From: Oceanotoga teriensis
GTDB lineage: Bacteria; Thermotogota; Thermotogae; Petrotogales; Petrotogaceae
Reading direction: 5' to 3'
Length of the DNA stretch: 43,314 nt
NCBI RefSeq assembly: GCF_003148465.1
Contig: NZ_QGGI01000020.1
Location: forward strand, 1-43,314
Shown: positions 1 through 7,298 of the stretch, piece by piece
How the letters are laid out: the number at the start of each line of letters is the position of its first letter
Numbering within the stretch: position 1 is the first letter of the stretch
Notes under the pieces: generated by a model
Databases searched by the model: none
What the model was told of the DNA's origin: nothing
Seen by the model: only the letters and a program-made list of their open reading frames with translations
Position numbers and translations under genes: made by a program

Positions 1-73
1 TTGCTATATCTACTCCCACTACTAATGTTTTTTCATCCACTTGTTTTATTTTATTATTTTGTGTATAATTCAT
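1..73 (-). CDS. IS110-family transposase, N-terminal fragment (cut by window edge)
   Basis: Reading leftwards from the ATG at 73-71 gives 24 residues beginning MNYTQNNKIKQ and ending TLVVGVDIA at the window edge. The VVGVDIA segment is the first strand of the RuvC-like DEDD domain of IS110-family transposases and carries the first catalytic Asp. A strong ribosome binding site (AAAGGAGG) lies a few bases upstream of the ATG, which decides the start. Only the first 5-8 % of a normal protein of about 330-420 residues is visible, so I cannot say whether the gene is intact or whether it belongs to the IS110 or IS1111 group. Family call is from recognition of the motif and the typical N-terminus; moderately strong. 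Confidence 0.8.
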   Translation of the reverse strand, partial: MNYTQNNKIKQVDEKTLVVGVDIA

Positions 74-188
74 TTAGGTTCCTCCTTTGTAAAATATTTG
101 ATGGATTCTTGTTACACTTTTATTTTACGGGGAGGTTCCTTTTTTTTCAACCTCTTTCTTTTTTTATTTCAGGAATGCTCCTAAAAAA
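74..188 (-). mobile_element. Probable non-coding end of the IS110-type element
   Basis: This 115-base stretch lies between the transposase start and the mtnK stop codon. In IS110-family elements one non-coding end encodes the bridge RNA that guides recombination. On the minus strand it contains a small hairpin with arms GAGGTT and AACCTC (132-137 with 149-154) and an 11-base loop. There is no T-run after it, so it is not an obvious mtnK terminator. The outer boundary of the element cannot be placed, because this family lacks terminal inverted repeats. A bridge RNA here is an inference, and the space is shorter than the known examples of about 180 bases. Confidence 0.35.
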
Positions 189-1406
189 TTAAATTATTTC
201 ATACTTACTTGTTAATTCTTCAATTATTGACATCAATTTTTCTATACTTTCAATATCATTTCTATTAATTATTAAAAATTCCCCTATTTTTAAAACTAAT
301 TTTTGAACATTTGCTCTTTTTTTCAAATCTCTAATTTCATCTATATCTTCAACATGTGCAAGACCTACGCACCTTCTCATCATTTTACATGATGAAAATC
401 CTATAGAATCATGAAATAAATTTTCAACATAAATATCTCTAAACTCTTTTGATTTATAATACTTATTTGCTTTTTCATCCCATAATTTTTTAAATTTAAA
501 TTCAAATAAATTCCATAACTCTATTATTGAATTTTTTAAATAATTTCTAAAATCATTTCTAAATTCTTTTGACACATCTTTACCACCCCAAGAAATATAA
601 TTTAAAAGTAAATTTGCGATAACTGCTCCTATATCAAAACTAGAAGGACCATAAAAAGCAAATTCTGCATCAAATATTTTTAAGTCTTTATCATTAATAA
701 AAATAGAACCCGTATGCAAGTCTCCATGTATTAATGATTGTGAATGAGTCATAAATTTTTCTTTCATAATTTCTACATTTGTTATCAATTCATTATTTTT
801 CCAAAAATAATTTTCAAGATAATCTCTTAACTCTGGATTTACATTGTTACTCTCTGAATCATAATAAGGATCTGTAAATACTAAATCTTCAGTTATTTTA
901 CAAAGTTCAGGATTTATAAAATTCATCATCAATTTTTTCTTTTCTACAGGATTCATAAAAATATCCGATGTTTTAAATAAAACTTCAGACAAAAATGTAG
1001 ATAAATTATTTGCAAAATGGTTATATTTTTTACCTGAAATAAGTCCTTTTCTCATTATTTCATAATCAACGAGATCTTCCATAACTATACAACACATATT
1101 AGTATCATATTTATATATTTTTGGACACATCCCATTTGTCAAATCATTTTCTATTTTTAAACATTCAGATTCAAATTTAACTCTTTGTCTTGTTAAAGGC
1201 CAATTATCTCCAGCAACCCTTAAATAATCAAGAGCTTGCTTAACAATTACACTCTTTTTATTTTTTTTATCTCTAATTCTAAACACAAGATTTAAATTTC
1301 CATCTCCTATTTCTTCACAAGATAAAAGATTAATATTTTCAAAAATGTTAGTATTATCATAAACATATTTAATCACTTCTTGATCTGTAAAAGGCTTATA
1401 ATTCAT
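189..1406 (-). CDS. mtnK: S-methyl-5-thioribose kinase
   Basis: This is a 405-residue cytoplasmic kinase of the aminoglycoside phosphotransferase (APH) fold. It phosphorylates 5-methylthioribose at C1 in the methionine salvage pathway. Visible motifs are the nucleotide-loop region EEIGDGNLNLVFRI (about residues 31-44), the catalytic-loop segment SLIHGDLHTGSIFI (about 226-239) with HGD, and the metal-binding IFDAEFAFYGPSSFDIGA, where DxE replaces the DFG of ordinary kinases as is usual for MtnK. Length matches the family (about 400). The ATG is preceded by AAAGGAGGA. No other methionine-salvage gene is adjacent, so it appears to be a single-gene unit with its own promoter and paired palindromic operators upstream. 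Confident assignment. Confidence 0.9.
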   Translation of the reverse strand: MNYKPFTDQEVIKYVYDNTNIFENINLLSCEEIGDGNLNLVFRIRDKKNKKSVIVKQALDYLRVAGDNWPLTRQRVKFESECLKIENDLTNGMCPKIYKYDTNMCCIVMEDLVDYEIMRKGLISGKKYNHFANNLSTFLSEVLFKTSDIFMNPVEKKKLMMNFINPELCKITEDLVFTDPYYDSESNNVNPELRDYLENYFWKNNELITNVEIMKEKFMTHSQSLIHGDLHTGSIFINDKDLKIFDAEFAFYGPSSFDIGAVIANLLLNYISWGGKDVSKEFRNDFRNYLKNSIIELWNLFEFKFKKLWDEKANKYYKSKEFRDIYVENLFHDSIGFSSCKMMRRCVGLAHVEDIDEIRDLKKRANVQKLVLKIGEFLIINRNDIESIEKLMSIIEELTSKYEII

Positions 1407-1432
1407 AAATATTCCTCCTTTAATTATAATAT

Positions 1433-1460
1433 ATTTTATAAGTCATCTGTTGTATTACAA
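1433..1460 (-). promoter_or_regulatory. mtnK promoter
   Basis: On the minus strand, TTGTAA (-35; 1460-1455) is followed after 16 bases by TAAAAT (-10; 1438-1433), then a leader of about 25 bases leading into AAAGGAGGA and the mtnK ATG. The -35 box lies inside the palindrome 1448-1462. Predicted by eye only. Confidence 0.5.
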
Positions 1461-1462
1461 CA
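1448..1462. promoter_or_regulatory. Palindromic operator candidate 1 (mtnK)
   Basis: TGTTGTA-T-TACAACA is a perfect 7-bp inverted repeat around one central base. It overlaps the predicted mtnK -35 box. An 11-base core TTGTATTACAA recurs at 1508-1518 with centre-to-centre spacing of 58 bp. Position and symmetry suggest a repressor site; the cognate regulator is not in this window and the family cannot be named. Confidence 0.55.
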
Positions 1463-1507
1463 TATAACTTTATATAAATTCTATTATAAAAAAATAAAAT
1501 ATTGAAG

Positions 1508-1518
1508 TTGTATTACAA
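1508..1518. promoter_or_regulatory. Palindromic operator candidate 2 (mtnK)
   Basis: TTGTATTACAA is an exact repeat of the core of the palindrome at 1448-1462, without the outer flanking symmetry. The spacing of 58 bp between centres (between five and six helical turns) may allow two regulator dimers. See operator 1. Confidence 0.5.
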
Positions 1519-1691
1519 GTTATGATATTTCAAAATTTCAAAATATACCTATTTAACTTAAATAAATGGTATTTTTCTGTATATGATAACTAATATTTAA
1601 ATTTTTTAAATACTAATATTAAATAATAATTATTGTATAAATTTGCAAAATTATTAATTTTAAAAGTATATATAACATTTTTCTGTTAAAT

Positions 1692-1720
1692 TTGATTTTA
1701 ATATATAAAAAATATATAAT
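1692..1720 (+). promoter_or_regulatory. Promoter of the AAA15-ATPase / RloB operon
   Basis: TTGATT (1692-1697) and TATAAT (1715-1720) are separated by exactly 17 bases. Transcription should begin near 1727, just before the ribosome binding site AGAGGTGAT (about 1730-1738). It is one of the best promoter matches in the window. Confidence 0.7.
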
Positions 1721-1742
1721 ATAATATAAAGAGGTGATAAAT

Positions 1743-3011
1743 ATGATTATTGATTTTAGTTTCAAAAATTTTAGATCTTTTAGAGATCTAACAACATTAT
1801 CAATGGAAACTAATTATTTCGATGAAAATACAACTTTTAATTCTGAAAAATTTAATTTATTAAAAACTTCTGCAATATATGGTCCTAATGCTGGAGGAAA
1901 ATCAAATTTTTTCAAGGCTTTTAAATTTTTTAGATCTTTTATTCTTTATTCTTCTACAAGATTTCAAATTGATGATATTATACCAGTTGAAAAATTCAAA
2001 TTAGACAAAAATTCCATAAAAGAACCTGTTATATTTGAGTCTAAGTTTATTATTGAAAATCATTATTACAGATATGGTTTTTCTATAAATAATAATGCAG
2101 TTGAAGAAGAATGGTTATATCATAGACCAAAAGGAAGAGAAGCAAGAATTTTCGAAAGAACTAATGGAGAATTCATAAGAGGCACATACTTTAATGAAGG
2201 CAAAGATGTTGAAGAAAAAACAAAATCTAATACTTTATTTTTATCTTCTTTGTCTCAATGGAACAGTAAAACAGCTAAAAAAATCTTAGATTTTATTAAG
2301 AATATTAATATTTTAAATACTTCTACAGCTATAGAACCTTTTATTACTATTGATTTAATAGAAAAAGGTATAATTACAAAAGATAATGTTTTAGAATTTT
2401 TAAAACTATCAGACTTTGGTATTAATGATTTTAACATTGAAAATAAAGAAATTGATTTTTCTAAACTCCCTAAAGGCATTCAAGAGTTAATAAAAAATTC
2501 TAGTCCTGATGAATTTAAAATACCTGATAAATATTTTTCCATAAAGATAAACCCAGTTCATTTTTCGTATGATAATAATGAAAAATCGAGTGTAGTTTTA
2601 GATTTTGAAAAAGAAGAATCTGATGGTACTAAGAAGTTTTTTTCACTTATTGGCCCTTTTTTAGCTACTCTAAAAAGAGGCGGAGTTTTATTAATCGATG
2701 AATTAGATACAAGTATTCATCCTTTATTATTAGATAAAATTATAGATCTTTTTAATTCAGAATATAATAAAAACAATGCTCAATTAATTTTTTCTACTCA
2801 TAATACAAGAATTCTAAGAAATCCATCTTTAAACAAAGATAATATATGGTTTATAAATAAAAATAAATTTGGTGTATCAGAACTTTTCTCATTATCAGAA
2901 ATTAAAAATGTTAGAAAAACAGGAAATTTTGAAAATGAATATTTATCTGGTAAATATGGAGCTATACCTTATATTGAGGATATTTTAAACAGAGTTGATA
3001 TTGATGGCTAA
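1743..3011 (+). CDS. AAA15/RloA-type ATPase (ABC-like, probable defence protein)
   Basis: A 422-residue ABC/SMC-like ATPase of the AAA_15/AAA_21 group. Visible are the N-terminal strand with IIDFSFKNFRSFRDL (1-15), Walker A GPNAGGKS (47-54), Walker B GGVLLIDELDTSIHP (about 313-327) and the switch histidine in STHNTRIL (about 350-357). The GTG nine bases upstream overlaps the ribosome binding site, so I start at the ATG at 1743 after GAGGTGATAA. It overlaps the downstream RloB gene by 8 bases, so the two are translationally coupled. Such ATPases paired with TOPRIM-like proteins act as phage sensors or effectors in OLD-, PARIS- and retron-type systems. The defence role here is inferred from family and pairing. 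Confidence 0.8.
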   Translation: MIIDFSFKNFRSFRDLTTLSMETNYFDENTTFNSEKFNLLKTSAIYGPNAGGKSNFFKAFKFFRSFILYSSTRFQIDDIIPVEKFKLDKNSIKEPVIFESKFIIENHYYRYGFSINNNAVEEEWLYHRPKGREARIFERTNGEFIRGTYFNEGKDVEEKTKSNTLFLSSLSQWNSKTAKKILDFIKNINILNTSTAIEPFITIDLIEKGIITKDNVLEFLKLSDFGINDFNIENKEIDFSKLPKGIQELIKNSSPDEFKIPDKYFSIKINPVHFSYDNNEKSSVVLDFEKEESDGTKKFFSLIGPFLATLKRGGVLLIDELDTSIHPLLLDKIIDLFNSEYNKNNAQLIFSTHNTRILRNPSLNKDNIWFINKNKFGVSELFSLSEIKNVRKTGNFENEYLSGKYGAIPYIEDILNRVDIDG

Positions 3012-3618
3012 AAGAAAAAAATTAAGAAAATCTTTAAGTCAAGGTAGAAAACCTGAAAATAAAAATCCTAATACAACTTTTATTATGTTTTGTGAGGGAG
3101 ATACTGAAGTAAAATATTTTAATTCTTTAAACAATCATCTAAAAGATTCAAATATAGTTATTACTACAAAAAAATCAAATAAAACAGATTGTATAGGCAT
3201 CCATAAATACGCTGAAAATTATAAAAACAGTAATAATAATGAGTTTGATTATTATTTTTTAGTATTTGACAAAGATTATAATAGTTTTGAAAATATAGAA
3301 AAAGTTATGTCAAAAAAAGAATATAAAATATTATTCTCAAATCCTTGTTTCGAATTATGGATAATATTGCATTATAAATTAATAGATAAAAAAACTGATT
3401 GTAAAGAAATCATCAAAATGATAAAAAAATTTATTCCAAATTATTCAAAAGGACAAAATGATTTATTTACAAAATTAAAAGATAAATTAACAATCGCTAT
3501 AGAGAATAATAATAAATTATTAGATAATCATTGTAAATTATATAATCATAAAAATTTTATAAAATTAAATCCTTATACTAATATTTTTGAATTATATAAT
3601 ATAATAAAAAAAGCATGA
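3004..3618 (+). CDS. rloB: RloB family protein (TOPRIM-like)
   Basis: 204 residues with the RloB signature: a basic N-terminus, FCEGDTEVKYF (29-39; acidic E of a TOPRIM-like fold), LVFDKDY (86-92; acidic pair) and SNPCFELWIILHY (112-124). RloB proteins are found next to RloA-type ATPases, often near restriction-modification loci, and resemble the TOPRIM nuclease subunits of two-gene defence systems. The ATG at 3004 is preferred over TTG codons at 2995 and 3001; its ribosome binding site is weak, consistent with coupling to the ATPase stop at 3009-3011. The stop codon lies inside the terminator stem. Nuclease activity is inferred, not shown. Confidence 0.8.
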   Translation: MAKRKKLRKSLSQGRKPENKNPNTTFIMFCEGDTEVKYFNSLNNHLKDSNIVITTKKSNKTDCIGIHKYAENYKNSNNNEFDYYFLVFDKDYNSFENIEKVMSKKEYKILFSNPCFELWIILHYKLIDKKTDCKEIIKMIKKFIPNYSKGQNDLFTKLKDKLTIAIENNNKLLDNHCKLYNHKNFIKLNPYTNIFELYNIIKKA

Positions 3619-3643
3619 TACTAATTTTTTAGTATCATGCTTT
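3610..3643. terminator. Bidirectional terminator between rloB and GNAT gene
   Basis: A perfect 15-bp stem (AAAGCATGATACTAA with TTAGTATCATGCTTT) closes a TTTT loop. The flanks are A-rich on the left and T-containing on the right, so the hairpin works for both the rightward rloB transcript and the leftward acetyltransferase transcript. The rloB stop lies within the left arm. Confidence 0.9.
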
Positions 3644-3652
3644 CTTATAAAT

Positions 3653-4156
3653 TTATTTTTTTAATAAATAAGACTTAAATCCTTTAATACCAACAAATTC
3701 ATCTGCTTCAAAAATTCCTACAACTTTAAAACCAACACTCTTATGAAAATTTAAAGATGCCAAATTCCCTTCAGGCTCTTTATTAACATAAACCAAAACA
3801 TTTTTACCCGTTAATGCACTTAAATATTCATAAAAAGCTCTTCCTATACCACAACGTTTATACTTTCTACTAACACCTATTTGCTCTGAATAAACACAAT
3901 CAGATATATCTTCATAAAGAACTGTATTATTTATCATATCATATGGATAATCCCAAGAATACCATAAAAAGCCTGCAAATTCATCATCAACACTTGCTAT
4001 CAAAAAATTATCTATATTATTTTCAACGGTATTCTTATCTAAAACTCTTATCAAAACCCCATTCTCAACATCGAAAACATTCTTATAATTAAGACTTTCA
4101 GATAGATCACATATAAAATCAATATTATTTAAATTTGCTTTAAAAACCTTAATCAT
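3653..4156 (-). CDS. GNAT family N-acetyltransferase
   Basis: A protein of 167 residues with the GNAT fold. Motif A, SEQIGVSRKYKRCGIGRAF, contains the acetyl-CoA pyrophosphate loop R-C-G-I-G-R. The C-terminal NLASLNFHKSVGFKVVGIF is the usual motif B (N-F-H-K-S-V-G-F). It transfers an acetyl group from acetyl-CoA to an amine; the substrate cannot be told from sequence. The ATG at 4156 has AAGGA nine bases upstream, inside the end of the preceding VanZ-like gene; a TTG one codon earlier is possible. It is co-transcribed with that gene (4-base gap to the ATG) and ends at the shared hairpin 3610-3643. Confidence 0.85.
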   Translation of the reverse strand: MIKVFKANLNNIDFICDLSESLNYKNVFDVENGVLIRVLDKNTVENNIDNFLIASVDDEFAGFLWYSWDYPYDMINNTVLYEDISDCVYSEQIGVSRKYKRCGIGRAFYEYLSALTGKNVLVYVNKEPEGNLASLNFHKSVGFKVVGIFEADEFVGIKGFKSYLLKK

Positions 4157-4160
4157 CAAA

Positions 4161-4712
4161 TCATATCCTTTTATCGTTTTCGAAATTTCTTTTCTTTTTA
4201 AAATGTTTAATAATAAAAACTATCAAAAAAATTAAAAATAAAAACAAAGTCCCAGTAACAGCACCAGATAAATCAATCATGACATCATGTAAAGATGAAC
4301 CCCTATCATGAAATCCTTGATTATACTCATCTATTGCAGCAATCATGGTTGGAAAAGAAATTCCCATTAAAAAACTGATCAAATATTTTCTACAATAAAC
4401 AAAAGTAAAAAGAGAAGAAATAAAACCAAGTAACATATAAATGCCAAAATGAGCACTCTTTCTCAATACCGACATTCCAGCAACCCTATCAGTTCCAAAC
4501 CACCATTGTTTCAAAAAACTTTCAAGATTAATAAACCATTCTTTATTAGTTATATCTAAAGTATTATCTAAACTCTTAAAAAATTCATAAACCGCACCAG
4601 ATTGATTATAAGATGTTTGTGTATTTCTCGATCCAAAATAAAAAATTACTCCTACCCAAGCTATTAAAATAATGCCAATAATAAAAAACCATTTCTTCTT
4701 CTTATTCTTCAT
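4161..4712 (-). CDS. VanZ-like integral membrane protein
   Basis: 183 residues with an N-terminal transmembrane helix after a basic stretch MKNKKKKW, a central extracellular segment, and three further hydrophobic segments. The VanZ-family hallmark IDEYNQGFHDRGSSLHDVMIDLSG lies between the last two (written here as IDEYNQGFHDRG plus SSLHDVMIDLSG). Family members have been linked to resistance to lipoglycopeptides in VanZ itself, but most are of unknown role. The start at MKNKKKK is preferred over an upstream in-frame start, because AAAGGTGAA stands six bases before this ATG. It heads the two-gene unit with the GNAT gene. Confidence 0.8.
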   Translation of the reverse strand: MKNKKKKWFFIIGIILIAWVGVIFYFGSRNTQTSYNQSGAVYEFFKSLDNTLDITNKEWFINLESFLKQWWFGTDRVAGMSVLRKSAHFGIYMLLGFISSLFTFVYCRKYLISFLMGISFPTMIAAIDEYNQGFHDRGSSLHDVMIDLSGAVTGTLFLFLIFLIVFIIKHFKKKRNFENDKRI

Positions 4713-4746
4713 ATAATTCACCTTTACTTTAATAAATATATATAAT

Positions 4747-4755
4747 ATTATATCA
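4747..4755 (-). promoter_or_regulatory. Extended -10 promoter for VanZ-like gene
   Basis: On the minus strand TG-A-TATAAT (4755-4747) is a perfect extended -10 element, about 35 bases upstream of the ATG at 4712. No good -35 is visible, which is usual for extended -10 promoters. Confidence 0.45.
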
Positions 4756-4809
4756 AAATAAATTAAAAACAAATGAATTTTTAACGGATATTATAATAGG
4801 GGTGGTAAA

Positions 4810-5010
4810 ATGCAAAATGTAATAGGAATAATTCCAGATCTAATAAAGATGGTTGAAATTCCAGGACATGGAGAAGAAAAAAAAGAAATAGTTATGAATG
4901 CAATAAGAGAAATACTCAAAGCCTTAAAAATATATCATCCAATTTTAGATATTGCATTATCTATAATAATAGATGGACTCGTAAAAATAATATTTCCTAA
5001 AAAAGCTTAA
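4810..5010 (+). CDS. Small hypothetical protein (66 aa)
   Basis: The 66-residue product has GGGGTGG six bases before its ATG, a TATAAT box at 4792-4797 and its own terminator, so it is very likely expressed. It has a short hydrophobic helix (residues 4-16), a charged turn PGHGEEKKE, and a second long amphipathic or hydrophobic helix (about 25-61) ending in a basic tail FPKKA. I do not recognise a family with certainty. The GEEKK turn followed by an amphipathic helix is reminiscent of small phage proteins of the holin LLH type, but this is a weak impression. It stands alone between two leftward units. Confidence 0.6.
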   Translation: MQNVIGIIPDLIKMVEIPGHGEEKKEIVMNAIREILKALKIYHPILDIALSIIIDGLVKIIFPKKA

Positions 5011-5013
5011 AAA

Positions 5014-5042
5014 GATAAAAGCCCAATTATTGGGCTTTTATC
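5014..5042. terminator. Bidirectional terminator
   Basis: A 13-bp perfect stem GATAAAAGCCCAA / TTGGGCTTTTATC closes a TTA loop. It serves the small rightward gene and the leftward secreted-protein gene, whose TAA stop (5040-5038) sits in the right arm. Confidence 0.9.
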
Positions 5043-7245
5043 TAATAGTAATAGAAAAAATATGCATAGTTGGTTTAGATGAAAAAATAATCTTAGAAAT
5101 ATTCTCATCTCTTAAATCAAATTTATTTAAAAACAAATGATTAGAAATATTCTCTTGAATACCTGTATTTCCATATCTATAATCAAAACTCAAAAAAATA
5201 CTTTCATCAAAAAAAGTTTTTTGACACCAATCCGAAAATCTAAGTGATTCTTTTTGAACTAAACCATCATCATAATATATAATAAAATCACTGCTATAAG
5301 ATCCATGATCACTTGCTCCTACAATATACAAAAAATTTCCTTTTAAATCCTCTTTAAACAAAAAAGTTTGAGAGGATAAAACAAAATTATCATTCTCATA
5401 ATTCATAACTTTAAAATAAGAATCATCGAAAGAAAATACTAAATTTTTATCCTTCTTTTTAAATTCCTCATAAGAAAAACTTGCTCCTACAATACCTTCT
5501 GGATTATCAAAATTTCCTTTTTTTCTTTCATCATAAGAAACAATTCCATTATTATTATAAACATCTTTTAAATCTAATAACTTACTATTATTATAATCTT
5601 CATATTCTATAAAAAATGATGAACCTTTAACTTCATTAGAAAATGTATTCATATCAGTTTTTTTAACTTCAAATCCATCAAAAAAATAATTCAAATCATC
5701 TTTTGAAAAAACAAATAAATAATCTTCAGGAATAAGTAAAATCTGATCTATAAACATTTTAGAATCAGAATTAAATGAAAAAGTTATTTTATTAGAATCA
5801 CAATATAACTTACCACCATAATAAAAACCATTATCATAAGTCAATCTCTGTTCAGATTTATTAGATGAAGAATAAACTTTCAAAAAACTTCCATCATTAA
5901 ACTCACCAGAAACATATATATAGTAATTTCCTTTAAGTGATTTCAAAAAATTATTTTTTAATACAATCTTAGAATCTGCTTCAATTCTAACATTATTTTT
6001 ATTATCCATAGAAAAAGAATAAATACCACTATTCAATTTTTCAGCTTCCAAAATTTCAGCAGAATTATATTTTGAAAATACCACATCAGAAAATTTAAAA
6101 TATTTTTCTGGAATATTGAATAATCTTATCTTAGAAAGTAAATAAGAGATTGTAGACTCTGCACCTGAATTACTATTAACATAAACAGAATGCAATCCAT
6201 CAAAACCTTCTCCATTATCCCCATACATAATCAAATTAGGATTATTATTCCCCTCAAAAAAACTATATAAAAAAGCCGTATAATAACCATATTTATCTTT
6301 TTTAGTGATATTATAAAGCTTAGATGCTGTAGAAATATAAGTTTCAATACCATATGATATCTGTTCATAAAGTTTAATAAAATCTTTTGATTCATAAACA
6401 GGGCCAAAAGATAAAATTAAATTAAAAATATTATCAGCATAAAAAATAGCAGAATTTAAATATTTCTCATCTTTACAAATACTATAAAAATCAATCAAAG
6501 CCTCTGCTTGTCTACTACCCCAACTATGCCATAAAAAACTATCTTTAGACTCATTATATGCACCCTTAAAAACTCCACTTTCAAACTGTGTACTCATAAT
6601 ACCATCTGCAACTCTCAAAGCAATATCAAAAGACTGTTTATCATTAGTCTCTTTGTAAAACTCTGTAAGTCCTAAAAGAAAAATAGACGAAATATCACTA
6701 TAACCGTTGATAAGACCGAATTCATTCAAATTATTTTCAAGAACCTTTTCAACACTCTTTGCTGATTTAATCAAAATATTCTTATAATCCCCATCAAACA
6801 TATATAAACAATTACTTATAGCCCAATAAGCTCTTGCAGCCCACCAAGAACCACTTTTCCTACTCGTTACTCCAAGTTTATTAATAGATCCATCATCAAA
6901 AACAAAATTATAAAAATCTCCATCAATATCTTGAAAAGCTAAAACAAAATCCAAAGCTTCTTTAACCCTCATCTTATATAATTCATCATTCTCAATCTTA
7001 TAAAGCTCTGAATAAACTATAGCAACTCTTGCAACATCATCTACACAACTAACTCCTTCTTCAGAAACTCCTTTTTTTATATAATTATTTCCAATATTAT
7101 CTGCATAAATCCAATAACCATAAAATTCTTCATCCTCAATCAAAAATTTATCCCTCAAAAAATCCAAATGATTCAAGTTTAAATCCACAGAAAAAGAAAA
7201 AACAATAATGAACAAGAACATAAAAAAACAAAAAAATTTTCTCAT
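5038..7245 (-). CDS. Secreted (alpha/alpha)6-barrel glycosidase-like protein
   Basis: 735 residues starting with a clear signal peptide (MRKFFCFFMFLF then small residues, cleavage near 18-20). Residues about 20-380 are helical and rich in aromatic/acidic motifs: GVSCVDDVARVA (65-76), SGSWWAARAYWA (131-142), HSWGSRQAEAL (240-250) and NSGAEST (360-366). This pattern is that of six-hairpin glycosidases and related polysaccharide-acting enzymes. The C-terminal half (about 385-735) is predicted beta-rich, perhaps carbohydrate-binding. I cannot assign a GH or PL family. The ATG at 7245 is preferred because TTGGAGG lies seven bases upstream. It is downstream of another secreted gene under a LacI-type operator, so it probably attacks an extracellular polysaccharide. 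Confidence 0.7.
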   Translation of the reverse strand: MRKFFCFFMFLFIIVFSFSVDLNLNHLDFLRDKFLIEDEEFYGYWIYADNIGNNYIKKGVSEEGVSCVDDVARVAIVYSELYKIENDELYKMRVKEALDFVLAFQDIDGDFYNFVFDDGSINKLGVTSRKSGSWWAARAYWAISNCLYMFDGDYKNILIKSAKSVEKVLENNLNEFGLINGYSDISSIFLLGLTEFYKETNDKQSFDIALRVADGIMSTQFESGVFKGAYNESKDSFLWHSWGSRQAEALIDFYSICKDEKYLNSAIFYADNIFNLILSFGPVYESKDFIKLYEQISYGIETYISTASKLYNITKKDKYGYYTAFLYSFFEGNNNPNLIMYGDNGEGFDGLHSVYVNSNSGAESTISYLLSKIRLFNIPEKYFKFSDVVFSKYNSAEILEAEKLNSGIYSFSMDNKNNVRIEADSKIVLKNNFLKSLKGNYYIYVSGEFNDGSFLKVYSSSNKSEQRLTYDNGFYYGGKLYCDSNKITFSFNSDSKMFIDQILLIPEDYLFVFSKDDLNYFFDGFEVKKTDMNTFSNEVKGSSFFIEYEDYNNSKLLDLKDVYNNNGIVSYDERKKGNFDNPEGIVGASFSYEEFKKKDKNLVFSFDDSYFKVMNYENDNFVLSSQTFLFKEDLKGNFLYIVGASDHGSYSSDFIIYYDDGLVQKESLRFSDWCQKTFFDESIFLSFDYRYGNTGIQENISNHLFLNKFDLRDENISKIIFSSKPTMHIFSITIR

Positions 7246-7264
7246 AAAAACCTCCAAATAAAAA

Positions 7265-7294
7265 TATTAGAAGACTAATAAAAGCCTTCTAATA
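7265..7294 (-). terminator. Intercistronic hairpin (attenuating terminator)
   Basis: On the minus strand TATTAGAAG / CTTCTAATA forms a 9-bp perfect stem with a 12-base loop, followed by a short run TTTTTATTT. It lies in the 53-base gap between the two secreted genes. It may lower expression of the downstream glycosidase-like gene relative to the first gene or protect the upstream mRNA. Confidence 0.6.
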
Positions 7295-7298
7295 AATA

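Larger units (their letters stand above)
1407..1742. other. Divergent intergenic region mtnK / AAA15 ATPase
   Basis: This 336-base non-coding region is extremely AT-rich. The left third holds the mtnK promoter and two TTGTATTACAA palindromes, and the right end holds a near-consensus promoter for the ATPase-RloB pair. The middle (about 1530-1680) shows only A/T runs and a short direct repeat (ACTAATATT at about 1587 and 1611). I see no gene in it. Confidence 0.7.

Noticed and set aside
132-154. Hairpin GAGGTT/AACCTC as the mtnK terminator
   Set aside because: No T-run follows on the mtnK strand; the downstream sequence is CCCGTAAAAT.
1-192. Open frame of 63 codons on the plus strand
   Set aside because: It is antisense to the transposase start, has no ribosome binding site, begins with TTG at the window edge and codes for a low-complexity Phe/Leu string produced by the T-rich strand.
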